Assembly (NCBI GenBank): GCA_043797735.1
Contig: JAZDPH010000025.1
Location: 1 to 5,016 of the forward strand
DNA length: 5,016 nucleotides
Origin: BS750m-G77 sp043797735
GTDB lineage: Bacteria > Omnitrophota > Gorgyraeia > Gygaellales > Profunditerraquicolaceae
Direction of reading: 5' to 3'
The notes below the pieces were generated by a model. That model was not told the DNA's origin, did not search any database, and worked only from the letters and a program-made list of their open reading frames with translations. Made by a program: the position numbers and the translations under genes. This document shows positions 1 to 5,016 of this stretch, in pieces (within the stretch, counting starts at the first letter, position 1; the number at the start of each line of letters is the position of its first letter).

Positions 1-1178
1 TTAAAAACCGCGTGCTTAAAGATATGGCCGGGGCCCTGATTAAAGAGAAGGGTTTTATTTTAAGGCAGAACCTCAAGGATTTAAAAAAGGCCAAAGCCGC
101 AAAATTAGCCCCTGCCTTTATGGACAGGCTTGCCTTAAGCCATAAGCGCATAGCTGGAATGTCGGAGTCTTTACTTGCGATATCGCGCCTGACTGATCCG
201 GTCGGCAAGGATATAAAAACCTGGCGCAGGCCCAACGGCCTCCGTATACGTAAAGTGCGTGTGCCCATAGGGGTGATAGCGATTATTTATGAATCACGCC
301 CTAATGTTACCTCCGACTGTATCGGCCTTTGTTTTAAATCAGGCAACAGCGTAATTTTGCGCGGGGGAAGCGAGGCGTTAAATTCTAATTTTGCGATTTA
401 CCAGGCGCTTAAAAAGGCGCTTAAAGCGCGCCGGCTGCCCGAAGGCATAATAAACATTGTTACGGCACAAGATAGGCGCGCGATTGACGAATTGCTTAAA
501 CTTGACGGCTATATCGACCTGGTTATTCCCCGGGGCGGAGAAGGGCTGATTAAGCGCGTAACGCGGTTCTCCCGTATCCCGGTAATCAAGCATTATAAGG
601 GCATCTGCCATGTTTACGTCGATAAGCGGGCGGATTTAGGCAAGGCGCAAATGATTTGTTTTAACGCCAAGGTCCAGCGCCCGGGTGTTTGTAACGCCAT
701 GGAGAGCATGCTGGTGCATAAAGACGTAGCGCTAAGGTTCCTGCCGGGGATGCTCAGGGTATTTAAGCAGGCCGGGGTCGAAATCCGCGGCTGTCCCCTG
801 ACGCAAAAGATTTCCAGGGGCGCGGTAAAAAGGGCCGTGGATAAGGATTACCGGACTGAATACCTTGGCCTTGCTCTTTCGGTCAAGGTTGTCCAGGGTC
901 TTGATCAGGCGGTGGAGCATATAAATTATTACGGCTCGCATCACTCGGACGCAATAATTACGGATAATCAGCGGGCAGCTGAGCAGTTTTTGCGCCGCAT
1001 AGATTCTGCCTGCGTTTATGTGAATGCCTCTACCCGCTTTACCGACGGAAATCAGTTTGGGATGGGGGCGGAAATCGGAATCTCTACCGACAAGCTGCAT
1101 GCCCGCGGGCCAATGGGGTTAGAAGAGTTGACTACATATAAATATATGGTCTTTGGAAACGGGCAGGTCAGGGAATGA
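1..1178 (+). CDS. proA: Gamma-glutamyl phosphate reductase, 5' end outside window
   Basis: This cytoplasmic enzyme reduces L-glutamyl 5-phosphate with NADPH to glutamate semialdehyde, the second step of proline synthesis after ProB. The frame is open to the window edge. The GTG at 12-14 is not the true start: the in-frame residues K-N-R-V-L match a conserved stretch about 25 residues inside known ProA proteins, so a short N-terminal piece is missing. Counting from that GTG, 388 residues are visible; the full family length is about 415. The catalytic cysteine lies in NAKVQRPGVCN (Cys227, codon 690-692). IPRGGEGLI is at 172-180. The ProA signature with A-V-E-H-I and Y-G-S-H-H-S-D-A-I lies in the C-terminal third, followed by VNASTRFTDG and HARGPMGLE. 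The frame is intact and all expected motifs are present. proB would normally be sought just upstream. The gene ends with TGA directly against an inverted repeat that leads into nadD. Confidence 0.96.
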   Translation, partial: KNRVLKDMAGALIKEKGFILRQNLKDLKKAKAAKLAPAFMDRLALSHKRIAGMSESLLAISRLTDPVGKDIKTWRRPNGLRIRKVRVPIGVIAIIYESRPNVTSDCIGLCFKSGNSVILRGGSEALNSNFAIYQALKKALKARRLPEGIINIVTAQDRRAIDELLKLDGYIDLVIPRGGEGLIKRVTRFSRIPVIKHYKGICHVYVDKRADLGKAQMICFNAKVQRPGVCNAMESMLVHKDVALRFLPGMLRVFKQAGVEIRGCPLTQKISRGAVKRAVDKDYRTEYLGLALSVKVVQGLDQAVEHINYYGSHHSDAIITDNQRAAEQFLRRIDSACVYVNASTRFTDGNQFGMGAEIGISTDKLHARGPMGLEELTTYKYMVFGNGQVRE

Positions 1179-1252
1179 ACCCCGCACCTTCTAAAAAATT
1201 CACCATTTCAATAGAAAGGTGTGGGATATGAATAAAGGAGAAGGTGCGGGGT
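1179..1252 (+). promoter_or_regulatory. Inverted repeat enclosing the proA-nadD gap, overlapping the nadD start
   Basis: ACCCCGCACCTTCT (1179-1192) is the exact reverse complement of AGAAGGTGCGGGGT (1239-1252), giving a 14-bp stem around a 46-base interior. The left arm starts right after the proA stop. The right arm takes in the last two bases of the nadD Shine-Dalgarno and the first two bases of its GTG start. Inside, CACC-A-TTTC (1201-1209) can pair with GAAAGGTG (1214-1221) around an AATA loop with one bulged A. The left arm can instead pair with AAGGTGTGGG (1216-1225) over 10 bp including one G-U, which would leave the nadD start free. No U-run follows, so this is not an intrinsic terminator. 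I infer a translational-coupling or two-state RNA role. A small dispersed inverted-repeat element is the main alternative. Confidence 0.6.
1234..1240 (+). promoter_or_regulatory. Shine-Dalgarno for nadD, partly inside the inverted-repeat stem
   Basis: AAAGGAG is followed by 10 bases and then the GTG at 1251. This supports the GTG as the nadD start despite the slightly long spacing. Its last two bases, A1239 and G1240, lie in the stem that also covers the GT of the start codon, so initiation should be weak while that stem is closed. Confidence 0.6.
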
Positions 1253-1817
1253 GAAAATAGGCATCTTAGGCGGGACATTCAATCCCATACATAACGGGCA
1301 CCTGATATTAGCCGGGGAGTGCCTAAAAGAACTGGGTTTGGAAAAGGTGATTTTTGTCCCCACGCACCTTGCCCCGCATAAGGATAACTCCGATGTCGTT
1401 GATGCGGCAGAAAGGCTTACGATGATAAAAATGGCCGTTGCCGCAAATACAAATTTCGCGGTATCGGAAACTGAAATAGAGCGGGGCGGGCGTTCTTATA
1501 CCATAGACACTATCAGAGAGTTGAAAATAAAATATCCCGCTGACCAACTGTATTTTATCGCCGGCTCCGACCTGTTAAAATACCTGGATGAATGGAAGGA
1601 TTTAAAGGAGATTATCAAAATGGTAAAGTTTGTCGTAGCGACGAGGCCGTCTTATCCTCTGGAGAAGTTTCCTTCTTATATCCAGACTTTGGCTATCAAT
1701 GCGCTGGATATTTCCGGTTACCGCATCCGCGGCCTGATAAAAGAAGGCAGCTCGGTTCGGGATTTGCTGCCGCAGGCAGTATTTGATTACATAAACAAAA
1801 AGGGACTTTATAAATGA
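1251..1817 (+). CDS. nadD: Nicotinate-nucleotide adenylyltransferase
   Basis: The enzyme joins nicotinate mononucleotide and ATP to make nicotinate adenine dinucleotide (deamido-NAD), the next-to-last step of NAD synthesis. The 188-residue length is normal for bacterial NadD. The N-terminus reads MKIGILGGTFNPIHNGH, with the nucleotidyltransferase HxGH motif at residues 14-17. This N-terminus fixes the GTG start, since family members begin exactly there. VPTHLAPHK (36-44), GGRSYTIDTI (79-88) and GSDLLKYLDEW (105-115) are the other expected NadD blocks. The C-terminal phosphate-binding motif, usually ISSTxIR, reads ISGYRIR (154-160); the Ile-Arg is kept but the second Ser and the Thr are changed. 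The start lies in an inverted-repeat arm, and the end overlaps rpe in ATGA. A rsfS gene, often found after nadD, is not present here. Confidence 0.95.
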   Translation: MKIGILGGTFNPIHNGHLILAGECLKELGLEKVIFVPTHLAPHKDNSDVVDAAERLTMIKMAVAANTNFAVSETEIERGGRSYTIDTIRELKIKYPADQLYFIAGSDLLKYLDEWKDLKEIIKMVKFVVATRPSYPLEKFPSYIQTLAINALDISGYRIRGLIKEGSSVRDLLPQAVFDYINKKGLYK

Positions 1818-2464
1818 AGAGAATAAGGGTTGCTCCCTCCATACTATCGGCGGATTTCAGCTGCCTGGATCACCAGATCCAGAAGGTAGAGGCGGCCGGG
1901 GCGGATCTGCTGCACATTGATGTTATGGACGGCCACTTTGTGCCTAATATAACTATCGGCCCGGTGGTGGTTAAATATATACGCAAGGTTACCAAGCTTG
2001 CGCTTGATGTGCATTTGATGATTGAAGAGCCGCAAAAATTTATTGATGCCTTTATTGAGGCAGGAAGCGATATGCTCACCCTGCATATTGAGGCGATAGG
2101 GGAGCAGGAATTTAGAAAATTAAAGCCGGGGCTAAAGGCCAAAGGAGTAAAATTGGGAGTTTCCTTAAATCCGGCCACCCCGCTGGAGAAGATAACGCCG
2201 GTCCTGGACATAGCCGATTTTGTCTTGTTTATGTCGGTTAACCCGGGCTTTAGCGGACAAGAGTTTATGCCTGAGGTAATACCGAAAATAAGGCAGCTGC
2301 GCGCCGCAATATATAAGGCTGAGATTTCAGTTGACGGGGGCCTGAATCACTTGGTTGCCGGAGAGTTAATTCGGGCGGGGGCAGATATACTGGTTGCCGG
2401 TTCATACATCTTCGGCGCAAAAGATATTAAACAAGCCATAGATAATATAAGAGGCGCAAAATAA
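1814..2464 (+). CDS. rpe: Ribulose-phosphate 3-epimerase
   Basis: Rpe interconverts D-ribulose 5-phosphate and D-xylulose 5-phosphate in the pentose phosphate pathway (and in the Calvin cycle where there is one). The 216 residues form one TIM barrel of normal length. The first family signature is LHIDVMDGHFVPNIT (33-47), holding metal ligands His34 and Asp36; the other ligands are His67 (DVHLM) and Asp174 (VDGG). The second signature, from VLFMSVNPGFSGQEF (137-151), is complete. GSYIF near 196-200 fits the phosphate-binding end of the barrel. The ATG overlaps the nadD stop as ATGA, so translation is probably coupled; only a weak AGGGA (1801-1805) precedes it. No residue change suggests loss of activity. 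Allulose- and hexulose-phosphate epimerases are relatives, but both signatures favour Rpe. Confidence 0.95.
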   Translation: MKRIRVAPSILSADFSCLDHQIQKVEAAGADLLHIDVMDGHFVPNITIGPVVVKYIRKVTKLALDVHLMIEEPQKFIDAFIEAGSDMLTLHIEAIGEQEFRKLKPGLKAKGVKLGVSLNPATPLEKITPVLDIADFVLFMSVNPGFSGQEFMPEVIPKIRQLRAAIYKAEISVDGGLNHLVAGELIRAGADILVAGSYIFGAKDIKQAIDNIRGAK

Positions 2465-2483
2465 CTGACAGCGGAGATTAATT

Positions 2484-3869
2484 ATGGAAGATAATAAAAC
2501 GGAGATTAAATTCGGCACGGACGGCTGGCGCGCAATTATAGGCGATGATTACACTTTTGCAAACCTAAAGATTGTTTCGCAGGCGGTTGCGGATTATCTG
2601 GGAAAGGGCAGGAAGGCGGCCGTAGGCTTTGATACGCGTTTTATGTCGCAGCGTTTTGCCGGAGTTGCCGCAGAGGTGCTGGCTGCTAACGGCATAAAAG
2701 TCATTCTTTCAGACCGCCCCATCCCCACTCCCGCCCTTAGTTTTGCGGTAAAGTCTAACAATCTGGACTTAGGCGTTATGATTACCGCTTCTCATAACCC
2801 CGCCGAATATAACGGCTTTAAGATTAAAACCTCTTCCGGCGGGGCAGCCGGCCAGGAGATAACCGAAGCGGTTGAGAAACTGCTGGGTAAATCTCCGGTA
2901 AAAATTGACAAAAACTCTCTAGCCGAGATAAAAGAGCAGGACTTGATTTGCGGTTACATTAACTTCATTCGTTCGTATATTGACCTTAAGAAGATAAAAG
3001 AGAGAAAGTTCAGGGTGCTGGTTGATGCGATGTACGGCTCGGGGGACAGCTTTATTTCCCGGATGCTGGAAGGCACCGGGATCGAACTGGAATTTTTACG
3101 CAGCGAAGTTAACCCCTCATTTGGGGGCAGCCGTCCTGAGCCGGTAGAAGAGAACCTCAAGGAGTTAAAGTCAAGGGTGAAAAATGAAAAGTTTGATTTA
3201 GGCATTGCCCTTGACGGGGATGCCGACAGGATCGCCGCGGTCGCCGCGGGCGGGGAGTTTATTCATCCGCAGAAAATATTGGGTTTATTGGCGCTGCATC
3301 TTAACCAGGACAGGCATTGGGCAGGAGGGATCGTTAAGACCATCGCCGGCACGGCTATGATTGACAATATCGCCAAATTCATAAAGGTCAAGCTTTATGA
3401 GACGCCGGTAGGCTTTAAGTATATCTCTAACCTCATGGAAAGCGAAGATATCGTAGCCGGAGGGGAGGAGGCCGGGGGCATGGGGGTAAAGGGTTATATT
3501 CCCGAGCGCGACGGCAGTGTTGCCGGTTTACTGCTTTTGGAGATGATGGCTTACCGCAATAAGGATATACTGGAAATTTTAAATGAAGTAGAGAGGCAGT
3601 TCGGCAGGTATTATTACGTGCGCCGGGACCTGCGCTTAAAGAAGCGTATGGAGCCAAAGAAAGAGAGTTTACCTGCGGAGTTACTGGGCAGGAAAGTAGC
3701 GCAGATAAAGGATTATGACGGGTTAAAGTTGATCTGCGATGACGAAAGCTGGCTGATGTTCAGGGCTTCTGGCACCGAGCCGATTATGCGCATATATGCA
3801 GAGGCAAAGCAGCTTAAGCAGGCCGAGGATTTACTTGCTCTCGGCGAAAAAATAATCCTGCAAGAATAA
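2484..3869 (+). CDS. Alpha-D-phosphohexomutase (phosphoglucomutase/phosphomannomutase)
   Basis: Members of this superfamily move phosphate between C1 and C6 of hexose phosphates through a phosphoserine, linking glycolysis to the sugar nucleotides used for envelope polysaccharides or glycogen. The 461 residues carry the four expected domains in order: FGTDGWR (10-16) at the N-terminus; the active-site serine loop TASHNP (101-106, Ser103); the magnesium loop DGDADR (244-249); the sugar-binding loop GGEEAGG (326-332); and the phosphate loop RASGTEP (427-433). The FGTDGWRAIIGDDYTF opening fits the PGM/PMM type better than GlmM, which reads GTDGxRG. Whether glucose or mannose phosphate is preferred cannot be read, so no gene symbol is given. 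The sugar loop has Ala330 where the family usually has Ser. A GGAG (2473-2476) sits 7 bases before the ATG. The gene starts 19 bases after rpe, and its stop overlaps the next start by one base. Confidence 0.92.
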   Translation: MEDNKTEIKFGTDGWRAIIGDDYTFANLKIVSQAVADYLGKGRKAAVGFDTRFMSQRFAGVAAEVLAANGIKVILSDRPIPTPALSFAVKSNNLDLGVMITASHNPAEYNGFKIKTSSGGAAGQEITEAVEKLLGKSPVKIDKNSLAEIKEQDLICGYINFIRSYIDLKKIKERKFRVLVDAMYGSGDSFISRMLEGTGIELEFLRSEVNPSFGGSRPEPVEENLKELKSRVKNEKFDLGIALDGDADRIAAVAAGGEFIHPQKILGLLALHLNQDRHWAGGIVKTIAGTAMIDNIAKFIKVKLYETPVGFKYISNLMESEDIVAGGEEAGGMGVKGYIPERDGSVAGLLLLEMMAYRNKDILEILNEVERQFGRYYYVRRDLRLKKRMEPKKESLPAELLGRKVAQIKDYDGLKLICDDESWLMFRASGTEPIMRIYAEAKQLKQAEDLLALGEKIILQE

Positions 3870-4459
3870 TGCTCTATACCTTTTCTCGTTTCATCAGCGC
3901 CGTATTATGCAGGATTCTTTTTCGAATTAAAGTATGCGGGGAAAAAAACATACCGGCAAAAGGGGGTTTTATTCTGGCAAGCAACCATTGTAGTTTTCTG
4001 GATCCGGTTATTCTGGCAGTAGCCTGTTCGCGTAAATTGAACTTTATGGCGCGCCATGATTTATTTTTTAACCCTGTCCTTGGATGGTGGATGTCCCGGG
4101 TGGGGGTTTTTCCGGTGAAAAGGAATACCGCTGACCGCTCCGCATTAAGGGAGGCGTTAAAACGGCTGAACCGAGGCAAACCGTTACTTTTATTTCCGCA
4201 GGGCGCAAGGAAAAACGGATTAGATGATAAGGCCTCTATTCCTCTGGCAGGCGTAGGTTTTTTGGCGGCAAAAACAAATGTCGCCGTAATTCCGGCTTTT
4301 ATAAAAGGCACGGATAAGGCCCTGCCTAAGGGGGCTAAATATATTAAACCCGGCAGGATTTGCGTCTGCTTTGGCAGGCAAATTAATATAGAGAGGAGGC
4401 TGCCTTATCAGGAAATTACTCAACTGATTATGGCAAACATAAGACAGCTTTCATGCTAG
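3869..4459 (+). CDS. plsC: 1-acyl-sn-glycerol-3-phosphate acyltransferase, PlsC type
   Basis: PlsC-type enzymes acylate lysophosphatidic acid at sn-2 to give phosphatidic acid, the precursor of membrane phospholipids, at the inner face of the cytoplasmic membrane. The 196 residues are normal for the short bacterial form. A hydrophobic N-terminal stretch (about 6-20) could anchor the protein. Motif I is NHCSFLD (39-45) with catalytic His40 and Asp45. Motif II is GVFPVKRN (79-86) with Arg85. Motif III reads FPQGARKNG (109-117) where FPEGTRS is usual, so the conserved Glu is Gln111 and Thr is Ala. Motif IV is VAVIPAFIKG (138-147). The start overlaps the upstream stop in TAATG and has no clear Shine-Dalgarno, so it likely depends on coupling. 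An rpsA neighbour is typical of plsC, though cmk, often the upstream partner, is replaced here by a mutase. The acyltransferase family is certain; the exact acceptor is less so. Confidence 0.87.
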   Translation: MLYTFSRFISAVLCRILFRIKVCGEKNIPAKGGFILASNHCSFLDPVILAVACSRKLNFMARHDLFFNPVLGWWMSRVGVFPVKRNTADRSALREALKRLNRGKPLLLFPQGARKNGLDDKASIPLAGVGFLAAKTNVAVIPAFIKGTDKALPKGAKYIKPGRICVCFGRQINIERRLPYQEITQLIMANIRQLSC

Positions 4460-4492
4460 TTAATATAGATGTAAATATTTGTGATTTTTACC

Positions 4493-4527
4493 GGGACTTC
4501 ATCCACGCAAATGGGAAAGTCCCTTTT
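4493..4527 (+). terminator. Intrinsic terminator after the plsC operon
   Basis: GGGACTT (4493-4499) pairs with AAGTCCC (4517-4523). An inner CCA/TGG (4503-4505 with 4512-4514) closes a six-base loop beyond a small internal bulge. The stem is followed at once by TTTTATATTCTT, a U-rich tract on the + strand only. It lies 33 bases after the plsC stop and before the repeats, so it probably ends the operon and leaves rpsA to its own promoter. Confidence 0.72.
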
Positions 4528-4534
4528 ATATTCT

Positions 4535-4620
4535 TGTCATTGCGAGGAGGATTGCGCAGCCCTGTTGCGAGTTCATTCTTTTAGATTGCTTTGGCTGACT
4601 TCGTCAGCCTCGCAATGACA
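4535..4620. repeat. Dispersed-type inverted-repeat element, copy 1
   Basis: TGTCATTGCGAGG (4535-4547) and CCTCGCAATGACA (4608-4620) are perfect 13-bp inverted ends. Next to the right end is a 7-bp hairpin, GGCTGAC-TTC-GTCAGCC (4593-4609). GATTGC occurs twice inside (4550-4555 and 4584-4589), and a third TTGCGAG lies at 4565-4571, suggesting a composite or internally duplicated element. Read on the minus strand it has the same order as copy 2: TCATTGCGAG, then a hairpin with a GAA loop, then AAGCAATC, then CTCGCAATGAC. No coding potential is seen. It resembles REP- or MITE-like dispersed repeats, but copy number cannot be judged from one window. Confidence 0.75.
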
Positions 4621-4628
4621 GTAGTTGG

Positions 4629-4695
4629 CGTCATTGCGAGCCCCGAAGGGGCGCCTGCCTGCCGGCAGGCAGGAAGCAATCCCCTCGCAATGACG
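4629..4695. repeat. Dispersed-type inverted-repeat element, copy 2 (opposite orientation)
   Basis: CGTCATTGCGAG (4629-4640) and CTCGCAATGACG (4684-4695) are perfect 12-bp inverted ends. A hairpin GCCCC-GAA-GGGGC (4640-4652) follows the left end, and AAGCAATC (4674-4681) precedes the right end. A 20-bp palindrome sits between these two parts and has no match in copy 1. The element ends 15 bases before the rpsA Shine-Dalgarno, so if transcribed it would form a strong stem in the rpsA leader. Eight bases separate it from copy 1. Confidence 0.77.
4654..4673. repeat. Perfect 20-bp palindrome nested in repeat copy 2
   Basis: CCTGCCTGCCGGCAGGCAGG equals its own reverse complement and is itself built from CCTG/CAGG steps. 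It interrupts copy 2 between the GAA-loop hairpin and AAGCAATC, a point where copy 1 has only one or two bases. It looks like a second, independent palindromic unit inserted into the first. Confidence 0.7.
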
Positions 4696-4710
4696 AATTA
4701 AAAAAAATAA

Positions 4711-4717
4711 AAAGGAG
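4711..4717 (+). promoter_or_regulatory. Shine-Dalgarno for rpsA
   Basis: AAAGGAG lies 5 bases before the ATG at 4723, in an A-rich and probably unstructured stretch (4697-4722). It is the strongest ribosome-binding site in the window, as expected for an abundant ribosomal protein, and it decides the rpsA start. Confidence 0.8.
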
Positions 4718-4722
4718 AAAAA

Positions 4723-5016
4723 ATGACTGAACAGAAATCGGAACTGGAAGAGTTGTATAATCAGAGTATTAAAATAATACGCGAAGGACAGGTGGTTAAA
4801 GGCAAGATTGTTTGTGTAAGAACAAAAGAAGTCTTGGTGGATGTAGGATTTAAGTCAGAGGGGATTGTCCCTATCCAAGAATTTGCCAAACAGGATTTAG
4901 AGGCCGGCAAAGAGCTTGATTTCTTCGTTGAATCCATGGAAAACGATGCCGGAGCCATCACTTTGTCCCGCGAGCGGGCAATGCGCATCCAGGGATGGGA
5001 TAAAATAGTGGAATAT
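4723..5016 (+). CDS. rpsA: 30S ribosomal protein S1, 3' end outside window
   Basis: S1 binds mRNA on the small ribosomal subunit and helps recruit messages, especially those with weak Shine-Dalgarno sites. Only 98 residues are visible and the frame is open to the window end. After an acidic, helix-like N-terminus (1-20), the first S1 RNA-binding domain runs over about 21-86. It shows the usual pattern: EGQVVKGKIV, VLVDVGFKSEGIVPIQEF, and a closing ITLSRERA. The following GWDKIVE is the typical link to the next S1 repeat. Full-length S1 usually has four to six such domains, so most of the gene is missing. The start is supported by a strong Shine-Dalgarno 5 bases upstream. It follows plsC, a common arrangement, but the terminator and repeats between them suggest separate transcription. 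Other S1-domain proteins are possible, but the start pattern and neighbours favour RpsA. Confidence 0.9.
   Translation, partial: MTEQKSELEELYNQSIKIIREGQVVKGKIVCVRTKEVLVDVGFKSEGIVPIQEFAKQDLEAGKELDFFVESMENDAGAITLSRERAMRIQGWDKIVEY

Noticed and set aside
12..14. GTG as the start codon of proA
   Set aside because: The frame is open to the window edge, and the residues K-N-R before it match the conserved interior of ProA. The GTG codes an internal valine.
1179..1252. Rho-independent terminator between proA and nadD
   Set aside because: The stem is strong but no U-run follows it (GTGAAAATAG comes next), and the loop is 46 bases long, which is poor for termination.
1228..1254. Eight-codon leader ORF (ATG to TGA) overlapping the nadD start
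   Set aside because: It has no good Shine-Dalgarno of its own and is very short. The encoded residues come from the nadD ribosome-binding region and inverted-repeat arm, so it is most likely chance.
3874..4311. 145-residue open frame on the minus strand opposite plsC
   Set aside because: It lies wholly inside a gene with clear family motifs and shows no recognisable domain itself; it is a shadow frame.
4460..4492. Promoter in the AT-rich stretch after plsC (TAATATAGAT)
   Set aside because: A -10-like string is present but there is no matching -35 at normal spacing, and the terminator lies directly downstream.
4535..4695. CRISPR array
   Set aside because: There are only two units, of different length, in opposite orientation and separated by 8 bases. 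There is no regular repeat-spacer pattern and no cas gene.
4761..4988. 75-residue open frame on the minus strand opposite rpsA
   Set aside because: It is antisense to a well-supported S1 domain and has low-complexity Ser/Thr-rich content; it is a shadow frame.

Overview
The window (about 5 kb) reads as an ordinary bacterial chromosome segment. Six genes, all on the + strand, are packed tightly over the first 4.46 kb, followed by a repeat-rich 263-base gap and the start of a ribosomal protein gene. Standard code fits throughout, with TGA, TAA and TAG all used as stops. Base composition is moderate. Every product is bacterial housekeeping, and there is no phage, plasmid or defence gene. The organism cannot be fixed from this sequence. 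The gene set (proA-nadD, plsC-rpsA) and the style of the dispersed repeats recall uncultured lineages such as Candidatus Omnitrophota, but that is a guess from memory.

Layout: proA (5' end lies outside the window) ends at 1178. A 72-base gap holds a 14-bp perfect inverted repeat whose right arm covers part of the ribosome-binding site and the first two bases of the nadD GTG start. nadD (1251-1817) overlaps rpe (1814-2464) in an ATGA junction. After 19 bases comes an alpha-D-phosphohexomutase gene (2484-3869), which overlaps a PlsC-type acyltransferase gene (3869-4459) by one base in TAATG. These junctions imply one co-transcribed, translationally coupled unit. It covers proline synthesis, NAD synthesis, the pentose phosphate pathway, hexose-phosphate supply for envelope sugars, and phosphatidic acid synthesis. 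The genes share growth-supporting roles rather than one pathway.

The 4460-4722 gap begins with a good intrinsic terminator (4493-4527). Two related inverted-repeat elements follow in opposite orientation (4535-4620 and 4629-4695), built on the core TCATTGCGAG / CTCGCAATGA. The second carries an extra perfect 20-bp palindrome. A strong Shine-Dalgarno then leads into rpsA (30S ribosomal protein S1), which runs off the window end with only its N-terminal part and first S1 domain visible.

I found no new multi-gene system. The most interesting item is the proA-nadD junction, where one left arm can pair with either of two right-hand segments, one of which holds the nadD start. It could be a coupling device or a two-state RNA, or it could be a small dispersed inverted-repeat element. 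Next in interest are the paired repeats before rpsA and a Glu-to-Gln change in the PlsC substrate motif.
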